64,000 bases of DNA from contig CANLXH010000001.1 of assembly GCA_947495075.1 (NCBI GenBank), positions 1,612,001 through 1,676,000 on the forward strand, given 5' to 3'. The translations under genes were made by a program, and so were the position numbers. Under the pieces are notes generated by a model. That model had not been told where the DNA came from and made no database searches. It saw nothing but the letters and a program-made list of their open reading frames with translations. This stretch comes from an uncultured Croceitalea sp. GTDB lineage: Bacteria > Bacteroidota > Bacteroidia > Flavobacteriales > Flavobacteriaceae. Positions 7,315 to 15,188 of this stretch are shown in pieces (the first letter of the stretch is position 1; each line of letters starts with the position of its first letter).

Positions 7315-7839
7315 ATGAAACCACGTAGTAGAATTCTAAAAACTGCTTCCCATTTATTTCATATCCAGGGATATAATTCAACTGGTATAAACCAGATAAT
7401 TGAGGAGGCTAGTGTAGCTAAAGGAAGCTTTTATTACAATTTTAAATCGAAAGAAGAAGTGTGCATTGCATTTTTAAACGCAAGACATGCGTATTGGTTT
7501 GAATCACTTAAAAACTACATTGAGCTAAAAAAGAATGAGGAACAACCTATACTTCTAGCCTTTGATTTTTTAATTGAGATGAACGTAAAAGAAAATTTTA
7601 GAGGGTGTAGTTTTCTAAATATTCTCTCAGAAATTCCAAGTGATAATTCAAAAATCTTAAAGGTAATACAGAATCATAAGAAAGATTTGCGACAATACAT
7701 TGCATCGTTGGTAAACAACAATAAGGTATCAGATCATATTTATCTTTTATTTGAGAGTTCTATAATCGAAAGCCAACTATATAGAGGCCAATGGCCTATA
7801 AAGAAATCAAAAAAGATTGTTAAACATTTAATTCAATAA
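7315..7839 (+). CDS. TetR/AcrR-family repressor
   Basis: The 174-residue protein has a typical TetR N-terminus: [20 protein letters not shown], then the helix-turn-helix [20 protein letters not shown] at about residues 26-45. The variable C-terminal domain would bind a ligand; a GCSF motif near residue 97 resembles TetR_C members of the YcdC/AefR kind. The ATG at 7315 sits 23 nt after a good -7 box. It is followed after 4 nt by the DUF1348 gene and then by a GlcG/HbpS-type gene, which are its likely targets. The operator palindrome upstream argues for autorepression. Confidence 0.92.
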   Translation: MKPRSRILKTASHLFHIQGYNSTGINQIIEEASVAKGSFYYNFKSKEEVCIAFLNARHAYWFESLKNYIELKKNEEQPILLAFDFLIEMNVKENFRGCSFLNILSEIPSDNSKILKVIQNHKKDLRQYIASLVNNNKVSDHIYLLFESSIIESQLYRGQWPIKKSKKIVKHLIQ

Positions 7840-7843
7840 AATT

Positions 7844-8254
7844 ATGGAACAAAAACATCCGCTCCCCCCTTTTAATGAGGAAACCGCATTGCAAAAAGTA
7901 CAAATGGCAGAAGATGCTTGGAATTCTAAAAATCCCGTTACTGTATCTAAAGCCTATTCAATAGATACAGAATGGCGAAATAGAATTGACTTTATTAACG
8001 GTCGAGAAGAAGTACAAAGTTTCTTGACTAGCAAATGGGAAAAGGAACTCAACTATAAACTTAAGAAAGAACTATGGGGTTTTAGAGGTAATCGAATAGC
8101 CGTAAGATTTGAGTATGAATACCATACAGCAGATGGTCAATGGTATAGAGCTTATGGCAATGAAAATTGGGAGTTTGATGATGACGGTTATATGAAGAAA
8201 AGATATGCTAGTATTAACGACCTTCCAATTACTGAAGAAGAAAGAAGGTTGTAG
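7844..8254 (+). CDS. DUF1348 family NTF2-like protein
   Basis: The 136-residue protein matches the DUF1348 pattern throughout: EDAWNSKNP at the N-terminus, DTEWRNR near residue 41, KELWGF and [10 protein letters not shown] in the middle, [12 protein letters not shown] near 105 and ASIND at the C-terminus. The fold is a small alpha-plus-beta cone of the nuclear transport factor 2 type. The biochemical role of this family is not established. It lies 4 nt after the TetR gene and is probably repressed by it. The first two codons after ATG (GAA CAA) follow a clean start with no alternative upstream. Confidence 0.88.
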   Translation: MEQKHPLPPFNEETALQKVQMAEDAWNSKNPVTVSKAYSIDTEWRNRIDFINGREEVQSFLTSKWEKELNYKLKKELWGFRGNRIAVRFEYEYHTADGQWYRAYGNENWEFDDDGYMKKRYASINDLPITEEERRL

Positions 8255-8313
8255 GCTACACAATTAAGTATTTATTGTCAAAGAAATAAAAATTAAAATT
8301 TAGAACAGAAAAA

Positions 8314-8712
8314 ATGAATATTACTTTATCACATGCAGAAAAGATTATAGCAAATGCTCAGGCAAAATCAAAAGAAATAAATACAAAAATGAATATCGCC
8401 GTTGTGGATTCTGGGGCAAATTTAGTAGCTTTTGCCCGTATGGACGGTGCCTGGCTTGGGTCCTTAGACATATCTATAAAAAAAGCAAAAACAGCTCGAT
8501 TTTTTGATATGGACTCAGGAGCGATAGGAAATTTATCACAACCTGGCGGAGCACTATTTAATATTGAACACTCGAATAATGGGTTGATTACATTCCCAGG
8601 TGGTATTCCTATTAAGAATGATAACAATGAGGTCATCGGTGCTATCGGTGTTAGTGGGAGTACTGTTGAAAATGATCACATTGTCGCCGAAGCTGGAATA
8701 AAGATTTCCTAA
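8314..8712 (+). CDS. GlcG/HbpS-family protein
   Basis: This 132-residue protein has the family landmarks: [20 protein letters not shown] near residues 27-46, then [10 protein letters not shown], a glycine-rich GGIPI and a terminal GAIGVSGS near 107-114. The HbpS member binds haem and iron in Streptomyces; GlcG members occur with glycolate and other operons. No signal peptide is present, so it is likely cytoplasmic. It is the third gene of the TetR run, 59 nt after DUF1348, and is followed by a strong hairpin. Haem or small-molecule binding is inferred from the family only. Confidence 0.88.
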   Translation: MNITLSHAEKIIANAQAKSKEINTKMNIAVVDSGANLVAFARMDGAWLGSLDISIKKAKTARFFDMDSGAIGNLSQPGGALFNIEHSNNGLITFPGGIPIKNDNNEVIGAIGVSGSTVENDHIVAEAGIKIS

Positions 8713-8739
8713 ACTAACAGTAAATCTTAGTTACTTAAG

Positions 8740-8766
8740 AAGGTGCATAAAAAATTTATGCACCTT
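8740..8766 (+). terminator. Terminator-like hairpin after TetR operon
   Basis: A perfect 12-bp stem (AAGGTGCATAAA at 8740-8751 with TTTATGCACCTT at 8755-8766) closes a 3-nt loop, 27 nt after the GlcG-type stop. There is no long T tract (AGTAAAAAAC follows), so termination strength is uncertain, but the position fits the end of the three-gene TetR operon. Confidence 0.65.
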
Positions 8767-8982
8767 AGTAAAAAACAGACTGGTGAGTTGACTTTCGAAA
8801 CATTTGATTAAGGTGCAATTTGCCAGTTTGACTATATTCAACGTTTAATATCTATTCTCTACTGATTTATATTAAATAGTGTCGTGATTAAAGAACTTCA
8901 CTTTTAAATCTTCAATATTTCAAAACACTAAAATGAAGGAAATCTCACCTTACAATTCAATAATATCTAATTTAAAAAAATA

Positions 8983-9033
8983 AAAATCTATTACGGACAA
9001 ATTTGTCCGTAATAGATTTTATCATTACTTTTA
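8983..9033 (+). promoter_or_regulatory. 38-bp perfect palindrome and promoter of second Rrf2 gene
   Basis: Bases 8983-9020 form a perfect palindrome of 19 + 19 bp with its centre between 9001 and 9002. The core GGACAAATTTGTCC (8995-9008) matches the first Rrf2 operator at 13 of 14 bases. The TTTG inside it is followed, 20 nt after the TTG, by TACTTTTA (9026-9033), one base off the TAnnTTTG box. The core ends 47 nt before the start codon, against 46 nt in the other copy. Confidence 0.78.
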
Positions 9034-9055
9034 TTTCATCCTATAAGAAATAATC

Positions 9056-9490
9056 ATGTTTTCAAAGGCTTGTGAATATGGAATAAAGGCGGCTATTTTC
9101 ATAGCATCACAATCTTCGCTAAATAAACGTGCTAGTCTAAAAGAAGTTGCATCGGAAATTGATTCTCCGGAGGCATTTACAGCTAAAATTCTTCAACGAC
9201 TCGCTCGTAATGGAATTTTGGAGTCCAACATAGGTCCAACGGGTGGATACTCGATTGAAAAGAAAAGAATCAAAAAAATAATGCTCAATGAAATAGTGGA
9301 TGCAATAGATGGCAATTCAATTTATATCAGTTGTGGATTAGGATTAAACAAATGCAACGCAAAAATACCATGTCCAGTTCATGATAAATTTTCAGTTATT
9401 CGAGAAGAACTACGAAAAATGCTTATGACTACTGGTTTATTGGAGCTTTCCAACGAGTTGAAAATGCAGCATTCGGTATTAATGCGTTAA
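9056..9490 (+). CDS. Rrf2-family iron-sulfur transcription regulator (second copy)
   Basis: This 144-residue paralogue of the regulator at 6500-6934 has the same length, start (MFSKACEYGIKA), wing (GPTGGY) and cysteines C93, C100 and C106, with CPVHDKFSVIR conserved after them. It is therefore also expected to hold an iron-sulfur cluster. The recognition-helix segment EAFTAKILQRLARNG is nearly the same as in the first copy, so both may bind the same sites. It starts a plus-strand series that includes DUF488, CDGSH and cupin genes, though gaps of 80-150 nt leave operon membership open. Confidence 0.92.
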   Translation: MFSKACEYGIKAAIFIASQSSLNKRASLKEVASEIDSPEAFTAKILQRLARNGILESNIGPTGGYSIEKKRIKKIMLNEIVDAIDGNSIYISCGLGLNKCNAKIPCPVHDKFSVIREELRKMLMTTGLLELSNELKMQHSVLMR

Positions 9491-9597
9491 AAAAAATAAA
9501 TTAAATTCAGAGTAAAAGGTCTATAACTCTATAATAAAATGATATTAAGACAGCTTATCTAATAAACTAAATGCTTAATATATTAAAAGAAGCAATT

Positions 9598-9963
9598 ATG
9601 AGTACTTTTAAAACAAACATAAAACTAGTAAGGGCTTATGAGGTGAAGGAGCCTAAAATGTTTGTGAGAATCCTAGTTGATAGATTATGGCCACGAGGAC
9701 TATCAAAACAGAAACTGGAAATTGATTTTTGGGAAAAAGAATTAGCTCCTTCTGCAATGTTAAGAAAATGGTATCATGAAGATTTAAGCAGGTGGAATGA
9801 ATTTAAAGAAAGATACGAGTTAGAAATGGAGGTTAATAAAGTTTATCTAAGTCAATTTCTTATTAAAATGGCTAAAGAAGAAGAAATACACCTCATATAT
9901 GGTGCTAAAAACAAGGAAGAGAATCATGCAATTGTATTAAAAAAATTCTTGGATTCTTTGTGA
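9598..9963 (+). CDS. DUF488 family protein (YeaO-like)
   Basis: About 121 residues from the ATG at 9598. An in-frame ATG at 9571 would add nine residues, but family members begin close to the IKLVRAYEV segment, so I favour 9598. The family signature FVRILVDRLWPRGLSK is complete, followed by the FWEKELAPSAMLRKWYHE stretch and a C-terminal HLIYGAKNKEENHA motif. The family function is unknown; members are often linked to haem, iron or nitrosative stress genes, which fits this neighbourhood. The gap from the Rrf2 stop is 107 nt with no hairpin, so co-transcription is possible. Confidence 0.88.
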   Translation: MSTFKTNIKLVRAYEVKEPKMFVRILVDRLWPRGLSKQKLEIDFWEKELAPSAMLRKWYHEDLSRWNEFKERYELEMEVNKVYLSQFLIKMAKEEEIHLIYGAKNKEENHAIVLKKFLDSL

Positions 9964-10115
9964 TGTATCTTCTAAAAATAAAGAATCGTTCAACCTTATA
10001 AAATTTTAATGATAAGTATAAATAAAGTAATAAACTTAATGACATGAATTAGTTTTAAGAACCGCTTGAAAAGACATTTAAAATCGATTAATAACTAGCT
10101 TTAAACAAATACTAT

Positions 10116-10352
10116 ATGAAACCTAAAATTGCCCAAAAAGAACCCTACAAGGTGTATCTAGAAGAGAATAAAAAATATTTCTGGTGCTCCTGTGGAGAAA
10201 GTCAAAACCAACCCTATTGCGATGGTAAACATGTTGGAACCGAGTTTCTTCCTTTACAATACACACCTTCCAAATCAGGAGATTTTTATTTATGTGGCTG
10301 CAAAAGAACAAACACAGAGCCACTCTGCGACGGTACACATTCAAACTTATAA
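10116..10352 (+). CDS. Double CDGSH iron-sulfur protein
   Basis: This 78-residue protein contains two CDGSH-type motifs: CSCGESQNQPYCDGKH (about residues 28-43) and CGCKRTNTEPLCDGTH (about 60-75). Each gives the C-x-C-x8-C-D-G-x-H pattern whose three Cys and one His hold a [2Fe-2S] cluster, as in mitoNEET. There is no membrane segment, so this is a soluble bacterial form with two clusters. Such clusters are redox- and NO-labile, and a possible role is electron or cluster transfer. It is followed 11 nt later by a cupin gene. Confidence 0.93.
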   Translation: MKPKIAQKEPYKVYLEENKKYFWCSCGESQNQPYCDGKHVGTEFLPLQYTPSKSGDFYLCGCKRTNTEPLCDGTHSNL

Positions 10353-10363
10353 ATAATAAAATC

Positions 10364-10705
10364 GTGAAGACAGCATTTATATATAACAATTTAGAATATA
10401 AAGAAGATAAGCCAGCAGTAACAATATTACTTGAAACTTCTTTTACCAAAGAAATCCGGATAACACTAAAAAAGAATCAGATTATGAAGGAGCACCATGC
10501 CCCTTTTCCTATAGTAGTCCATATTATTGAGGGAAAAATTGATTTTGGTGTTGACAATAGAATCTTGAAATTAGAAAAAGGTGGATTAATAGCCTTAGAG
10601 AGTAGTGTCCCACATGATTTAAGAGCTGAAGAAGATAGTATTATTCGTTTAACATTAAACAAGGCGGATAAGGCCAGTAGGGTAGAAAAAGTTATTACTA
10701 AATAA
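10364..10705 (+). CDS. Cupin-domain protein with GTG start
   Basis: The frame is open from 10292, but that start lies inside the CDGSH gene. GTG at 10364, 11 nt after the CDGSH stop, gives a 113-residue protein that begins VKTAFIYNN, and I prefer it. The cupin core is KEHHAPFPIVVHIIEGKIDF, with two His, then GGLIALESSVPHDLRAEEDS holding the second-motif His. It looks like a metal- or ligand-binding single-domain cupin and is distantly like the cupin at 1078-1380. Pairing with the CDGSH gene is supported by the short gap. Confidence 0.82.
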   Translation: MKTAFIYNNLEYKEDKPAVTILLETSFTKEIRITLKKNQIMKEHHAPFPIVVHIIEGKIDFGVDNRILKLEKGGLIALESSVPHDLRAEEDSIIRLTLNKADKASRVEKVITK

Positions 10706-10787
10706 AATTCCCAATACAAGAATGAGCAATCTTAAGGGGTTAGTTCAAAAATAAGAAATCAACAATAAATCACTAAAAACAAGAATT

Positions 10788-11141
10788 ATGAGCACACAAG
10801 AAGTAGCGAACCGTTTGGTAGAATTATGTCGTAAGGGGCAAAATATGCAAGCTGTTCAAGAACTGTATGGTAAGAACATTGTTAGTAAAGAAATCTCTGG
10901 GTCACCTAATGAGCTTACGCATGGGTTTGATGCCGTTACTAAAAAGGTTGAGAATTTTCTAGCTAGCATTGAAGAATTCCATGGTGTTGAGGTTTCAGAC
11001 CCCAATGTTGCGGAAAATCATTTTAGTTGCGCGATGAAAATGGACTTGACTTTTAAAGAACAAGGACGTGTAACTATGAATGAAATTAATGTATACAAAG
11101 TAGAAGATGGTAAAATAGTTGAAGAACAATTTTTCTATTAA
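10788..11141 (+). CDS. SnoaL/NTF2-like protein (first of pair)
   Basis: This 117-residue protein has an NTF2-like fold: an N-terminal helix (ANRLVELCRKGQNMQAVQEL), ELYGKNIVSKE and a C-terminal strand EINVYKVEDGKIVEEQFFY. The last segment is typical of SnoaL-like small proteins. No conserved catalytic Asp/His pair is clear, so enzyme activity is uncertain. It is followed after 42 nt by another 117-residue member with the same ending, evidence of local duplication and divergence, and then by an AhpD-like gene. Confidence 0.82.
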   Translation: MSTQEVANRLVELCRKGQNMQAVQELYGKNIVSKEISGSPNELTHGFDAVTKKVENFLASIEEFHGVEVSDPNVAENHFSCAMKMDLTFKEQGRVTMNEINVYKVEDGKIVEEQFFY

Positions 11142-11183
11142 GTATCAGTAAAGTATAAACTAGCTAAGAATTAAAGAATAGTT

Positions 11184-11537
11184 ATGGAAACGATACAAAT
11201 GAAAATCAATGATTTAAATAATCTCGCTGCACAAGGTAAAGGTTTGGAAGCTTTTGATAAATATTATCACGATGATGTGATAATGCAAGAAAACGAAAAC
11301 ACACCAACTGTTGGTAAGGCTAATAATCTAAAACGAGAAAAAGCCTTCTTTAAGGAGTTTGAAGAATTTAATATGATTGGCCCTCTTAAAGTAGCTGTTG
11401 GAGAAAATGTTTCAATGGTAGAATGGCACTACAAATTTATTCATAAGAAGAATGGACCAGGAGAATGGACTCAAGTATCTGTGCAAGAATGGAAAGAAGG
11501 CAAAATAATAAAAGAGAAATTTTACTATAATTCATAA
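11184..11537 (+). CDS. SnoaL/NTF2-like protein (second of pair)
   Basis: This is another 117-residue NTF2-like protein: LNNLAAQGKGLEAFDKYYHD at the N-terminus, a central VSMVEWHYKFIHK strand and a C-terminal QEWKEGKIIKEKFYYNS. It has the same length and end layout as the gene just before it but low identity, so the pair is an old duplication. YYHDDVIMQEN is a typical SnoaL-like ligand-pocket segment. Its stop is only 4 nt from the AhpD-like start, so the two are co-transcribed. The substrate is unknown. Confidence 0.84.
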   Translation: METIQMKINDLNNLAAQGKGLEAFDKYYHDDVIMQENENTPTVGKANNLKREKAFFKEFEEFNMIGPLKVAVGENVSMVEWHYKFIHKKNGPGEWTQVSVQEWKEGKIIKEKFYYNS

Positions 11538-11541
11538 TTAT

Positions 11542-11886
11542 ATGAGTGAACATAATTTATACCCAGAGATAGATAAAGAACTTGCGACAGAAATGGCTTC
11601 TTTATCGAAAGGAAATATCGATGTTTGGAGAAGTTTCAGTAGAACAGTATTTAAAGCGGGAGAGCTTTCGGAAAAGACGAAACAGTTAATTGCCATTGCA
11701 GTTTCCCATGTTACGCAATGCCCTTATTGTATAAGATCTCATACGGCTCAAGCGTTAAAAAAAGGAGCTACAGGTGAAGAAATAATGGAAGCCATTTGGG
11801 TCGCTGCTGAAATGAAAGCTGGGGCGGCATACGCTCACTCTGCTCTTGCTGTAGACGAAATACAAAAACAACAAAAGGCACAATAG
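11542..11886 (+). CDS. AhpD-like carboxymuconolactone decarboxylase family protein
   Basis: This 114-residue all-helical protein has the AhpD/CMD core: LIAIAVSHVTQCPYCIRSHT, with the redox pair C-x2-C and the following His (CPYCIRSH), then a KKGATGEEIMEAIWVAAEM helix. The CxxC and His are the residues needed for peroxidase or disulfide-reductase activity in AhpD, so a thiol-based antioxidant role is likely. It is the last of three closely spaced genes. A 170-nt gap follows, holding a weak bulged inverted repeat near 11963-11985. Confidence 0.9.
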   Translation: MSEHNLYPEIDKELATEMASLSKGNIDVWRSFSRTVFKAGELSEKTKQLIAIAVSHVTQCPYCIRSHTAQALKKGATGEEIMEAIWVAAEMKAGAAYAHSALAVDEIQKQQKAQ

Positions 11887-12056
11887 CTATTTGTCACAGA
11901 GGCAATCTAGGCAAAACTACGATTGCGCAGATAGTGGTTAAATATATAACGCTCTATTTTAAGACAATCCTGTGATAAGGTTGTCGGTAAGCCTATCTCA
12001 AATAGTATCTAAATAAGAAAAAGGAAAGAAATTGTGAAATTTTAATAATTTAAAAA

Positions 12057-12347
12057 ATGGAATTAATTGACAAACTGGTAGAATTCTTCAAAGCTCCGAA
12101 AGAAGAAACAAAAGATATTGCTCCAGAAGGTATTTGTGCTCTTTGCTGGGGTCACTACGCTTATGACAAAAAGATTAGAACGGTTTTAAAAGATAAACAG
12201 ATTGATGTAAACAACCATCGTGATAGTTATATGAAAGTAAAAAAGTTTCTAGTAGAACATGTTGATGGCCCTAAGCTCAAAAAAGGGCTTATTGAATGCT
12301 GCGGTAAGTGCGATGATTCTGAAAAGAACATACATAAAAATAATTAG
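12057..12347 (+). CDS. Small cysteine-rich protein of unknown function
   Basis: This 96-residue soluble protein has a CALCWGHY motif near residue 27 and an ECCGKCDD motif near residue 82, giving five cysteines in two clusters that could bind a metal or an iron-sulfur cluster. The middle is charged and helical. I do not recognise a named family. It lies 15 nt before the SDR gene and after the AhpD-like gene. Given the redox setting, a metal or thiol role is plausible but unproven. Confidence 0.72.
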   Translation: MELIDKLVEFFKAPKEETKDIAPEGICALCWGHYAYDKKIRTVLKDKQIDVNNHRDSYMKVKKFLVEHVDGPKLKKGLIECCGKCDDSEKNIHKNN

Positions 12348-12362
12348 TAGTAAGGCTATTAA

Positions 12363-13064
12363 ATGGATATAAAATCAAAAAATGTAGTTGTATCTGGTGC
12401 TAGTTCTGGTCTAGGTAGTGCGATATCTTCCGCTTTAGTAGAACATGGAGCTATTGTTTACGGACTCGCTAGGAATTTGGAGAAATTAAATGTGCTAAAA
12501 AATGTACTTGGAGGCAAGTTTATTCCTATGCAATTAGATATTTCAGCTCAGGAAGATGTTAATACTTGGTTACAGAACACATTTTCTCATAATCAATTAC
12601 CAAGTATTTTGATAAATAATGCAGGGGTTGGGGGCTTTGGAAAAATAGACGAGTTACCAACAGAACAATGGCACAAGATGATGCAGGTTAATCTAAATGG
12701 AATGTATTATCTAACCTCTGGCATAGTTCCTCTTATGAAGCAAAACAAGCAAAGTAGTCATATCATTAATATTGGTTCCATTTTAGGTACAGTTGGGCGT
12801 GAGGAAGGAACTGCCTATTGTACCAGCAAATTTGGTGTGCAGGGTTTTAGCGAAGCTTTATTTAAAGAGTTAAGATATGATGGAATAAAAGTAACCTGTA
12901 TTAATCCTGGATCTATTGCCACGGATTTTTTTAAGGATAATGGCGTTGTTGCCAATGATAAAATGCTCCAAACAAGCGATATCGCAAATACCTTGATTCA
13001 TATCCTAAACACACCAGACAACATGCTTATAGATACTGTTACGATACGCCCGTTAATTCCTTGA
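12363..13064 (+). CDS. Short-chain dehydrogenase/reductase
   Basis: This 233-residue classical SDR has the NAD(P)-binding GASSGLG near residue 12, NNAG in the fourth strand, and the catalytic Ser (NIGSILG) with Tyr and Lys (YCTSK, the YxxxK motif). The C-terminal CINPGSIATDFF segment is the usual PG motif. An Arg (ARN) after the second strand points weakly to NADP(H). The substrate cannot be read from sequence. It follows the cysteine-rich gene by 15 nt and ends the series that began at 10788; a 369-nt gap follows. Confidence 0.92.
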   Translation: MDIKSKNVVVSGASSGLGSAISSALVEHGAIVYGLARNLEKLNVLKNVLGGKFIPMQLDISAQEDVNTWLQNTFSHNQLPSILINNAGVGGFGKIDELPTEQWHKMMQVNLNGMYYLTSGIVPLMKQNKQSSHIINIGSILGTVGREEGTAYCTSKFGVQGFSEALFKELRYDGIKVTCINPGSIATDFFKDNGVVANDKMLQTSDIANTLIHILNTPDNMLIDTVTIRPLIP

Positions 13065-13433
13065 AAACAAAAGAGGGCTTCCCTTCATTAAACAGTACAT
13101 AATGAGTTTTAATAATATAGATTAGGATGGTAATCCTAAAAAATTCAAATACAATTATGATATAATAGCTCTTCTAAAAAATGTGACGTGGTCTTTTAAA
13201 ATTCAAAGAGAAAGTCAACTAACAGATGTAATAAAGTGTTTGGATACTAAAGCTATTCAAAGATGATTCATTAAATGCGCAATTTTTGAATAGTAAAGCA
13301 TAATAGCTGAGAAATATAAAATAAGTTTCTTCGAATTTTGTTTTCGAATTAAATACGTGGAAATATTTCCAATTAATGAAATTTATACTTCAGCTGCTTC
13401 AAATAAAGTACAGCAAATTTTAACATCAAGTTT
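13065..13433 (+). other. Intergenic region upstream of cytochrome genes
   Basis: This 369-nt AT-rich stretch has no credible gene. It contains a perfect 14-bp palindrome TGGAAATATTTCCA at 13358-13371, 62 nt before the cytochrome c start, and a TTCGAA...TTCGAA pair around 13330-13348. These are possible regulator sites, but I cannot match them to a known family. Confidence 0.5.
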
Positions 13434-13835
13434 ATGAAAAGGACATTTTTAGTTATATCGATTATCGTACTCTTTTTTAGTTTCTCGGCAAGTAATGCTC
13501 AAGATGGCCCATGGGTAGCTCCTGATAGTGCCAAAGAAATAAAGAACAAAGTCTCAGAAAATAAAAGGGCGGCTTCTGCAAAAAAGGGCGCTAAGGTTTT
13601 CACTGCACGTTGTGTGTTCTGCCATGGAAAGGAAGCAAAGGGTGATGGACCTGCTGGTGCACGATTAGTTCCAAAGCCGGCCAATTTAACATCGAGTCGT
13701 GTTCAAGATCAGGCAGATGGTGAAATCTTTTGGAAAATAACAAATGGCAGAGGTCCCATGCCAAAATGGGAAGCTATCCTCTCGGAAGAAGAACGTTGGA
13801 ATCTAGTAAATTTTATTAATACTCTTGGAGAATAG
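13434..13835 (+). CDS. Periplasmic class I cytochrome c
   Basis: This 133-residue protein has a signal peptide cleaved near SNAQ (residues 1-23), haem motif CVFCH at 60-64, the GDGPAGARLVPKPANLT segment typical of small electron-carrier cytochromes, and a likely axial Met at about 109 (GRGPMPKW). The C-terminal helix EEERWNLVNFINTL is normal. It could shuttle electrons in the periplasm, for example to the haem-copper oxidase or from the P460-like protein encoded next (80 nt later). Pairing with the latter is inferred from position. Confidence 0.92.
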   Translation: MKRTFLVISIIVLFFSFSASNAQDGPWVAPDSAKEIKNKVSENKRAASAKKGAKVFTARCVFCHGKEAKGDGPAGARLVPKPANLTSSRVQDQADGEIFWKITNGRGPMPKWEAILSEEERWNLVNFINTLGE

Positions 13836-13915
13836 TACAGCATCTTATATAAATATGTTTTAGTACGCTATTTGTATAAGAATTAAATAATCTTAAATCT
13901 AAAAAAACGTAGAAA

Positions 13916-14485
13916 ATGAGAAAAGAAATTTTAATATCTCTTTTAGTGATAGCAGGTATATTTACCTTGAGTTTTAATAGAGTTGCCAATATTGAAAGTG
14001 AATATCAGGTTATTCCCATTGAAGATAAGGTAGCATCTACTTTATCAGATTTAGCTTTGGATTATAAAAGCTGGTATAAGATAACAGAGGGAAATCCAAA
14101 TACAGGAGATCCTACAGGCTTTTTAGGTGGAAGGCATAAAGGTATAGAAGCCTACCGGGATGTTTACATCAATAAAATTGGCGAAGAAATAAACAAAGGT
14201 ACCGCACCTTACAAATACCCAGCGGGGACAATGATTGTGAAAGAGGAATTTAAAAATAAAGCAGCATGGGAGGCAGGTAAAAATCCAAGTATAAAGCTAA
14301 TGGTAAAGTTAGAAGCAGGGGAATCACCGGAAACAGGCGATTGGGGATATGCCAGTAAACTTAATGTAGACAAAATTGCTACTGGGAAATCCGGTAAAGC
14401 AAAATTTTGTTCTGGTTGCCACGTATTTGTAGCTGCAGAAGGAGACTATGTTTTCATGAATAGTGATTTTCTAAAAACTGAATAA
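13916..14485 (+). CDS. Cytochrome P460-like c-type haem protein
   Basis: This 189-residue protein has an N-terminal signal or anchor (about 1-23), a SWYKI segment, then YPAGTMIVKEEF near 101-112 and a single haem motif CSGCH at 165-169 close to the C-terminus. This order, beta-rich domain first and haem motif last, is that of the cytochrome P460/c'-beta family. P460 enzymes oxidise hydroxylamine and NO in ammonia oxidisers through a Lys-haem cross-link; c'-beta members bind NO. Lys109 of the VKEEF segment is one candidate, but sequence alone cannot prove a cross-link. Placed after a cytochrome c, it supports an NO or nitrogen-oxide theme. Confidence 0.75.
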   Translation: MRKEILISLLVIAGIFTLSFNRVANIESEYQVIPIEDKVASTLSDLALDYKSWYKITEGNPNTGDPTGFLGGRHKGIEAYRDVYINKIGEEINKGTAPYKYPAGTMIVKEEFKNKAAWEAGKNPSIKLMVKLEAGESPETGDWGYASKLNVDKIATGKSGKAKFCSGCHVFVAAEGDYVFMNSDFLKTE

Positions 14486-14601
14486 CTCATAAGAGAAAGA
14501 AAATAGGCTTACTTTTCAACTAACATCCAACAAAATAGGAACGGTCTAGATACTGATTCCCTGTCTCACGATTCTAACGGAAGGTGTCTTTTTCCTTAAC
14601 A

Positions 14602-15060
14602 TTACCGTACAATAGTAAAGCTAAGCTTCTTGTTTTTAGGCGGTAAACATTGTATATCGTTACAGACCATAAAATTGACTTTTCCGTTAACCACGAGCGG
14701 TTCTTTGTTTAAAACCGCTATGCGCTGGCGGAATGTGGCCGTATTCTCAAAGTACTTAATTTCCATATCAAATACGGGGTCTAGTACTGTTTTGCCTTTT
14801 TCTTCCAATACTTCGCCTACTAAGCTATAGGTTTCATTTTTCGTAAATGTAAAAATCGTTGGCAAGGGGCCGCCCGCCGGAACCTCTTGAGAGTAAAGGT
14901 GCCATTTACCCTCAATTGTTGCAATGGCTTTAAGTTCATATTCCGTATCGGTCAGCTTGGTTACCTCGGTTGCCCATTGCACAGGATTTGATTTTTGAGA
15001 AAATCCACAATGAAAGACACCAAAAACACAAAGCACTAGGAAAATCTTAAGTGAGTTCAT
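14602..15060 (-). CDS. Stand-alone DsbD-alpha-like secreted protein
   Basis: This 152-residue protein has a signal peptide (to about residue 21) and a single DsbD N-terminal-like domain: WHLYSQEVPAGGPLPTIF, DPVFDMEIKYFE and a C-terminal VCNDIQCLPP with a C-x4-C pair. It is clearly related to the first domain of the full DsbD at 54279 (shared WHLYSQ, DPVF, MVC and CLPP) but lacks the membrane and thioredoxin parts. In DsbD this domain passes electrons to periplasmic thiol partners; alone it would need another membrane electron source. It lies downstream of the M16-thioredoxin gene, 128 nt away. Confidence 0.85.
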   Translation of the reverse strand: MNSLKIFLVLCVFGVFHCGFSQKSNPVQWATEVTKLTDTEYELKAIATIEGKWHLYSQEVPAGGPLPTIFTFTKNETYSLVGEVLEEKGKTVLDPVFDMEIKYFENTATFRQRIAVLNKEPLVVNGKVNFMVCNDIQCLPPKNKKLSFTIVR

Positions 15061-15188
15061 ATGTTGTTATAATTAATATTGTGATATTTCAGTTTTAAAA
15101 ATAATCGACATATTTTAAAACAGGTTCTAAGGTCAGGCAAAAGATCCATCTAGACAGAAAATTTGTCTAACCTTCCTGTTTCAATTGA

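Larger units (their letters stand above)
8713..9055 (+). other. Intergenic region between GlcG-type and second Rrf2 gene
   Basis: This 343-nt gap holds the hairpin at 8740-8766 and the 38-bp palindrome with promoter at 8983-9033. The middle (8780-8980) is AT-rich with no open frame worth calling. Confidence 0.6.

Noticed and set aside
15151-15169. Inverted repeat TAGACA...TGTCTA with an AAATTT centre, like the Rrf2 operator
   Set aside because: The half-sites are two bases further apart than in GGACAAATTTGTCC and the outer GG/CC are missing, so I do not count it as a third site.
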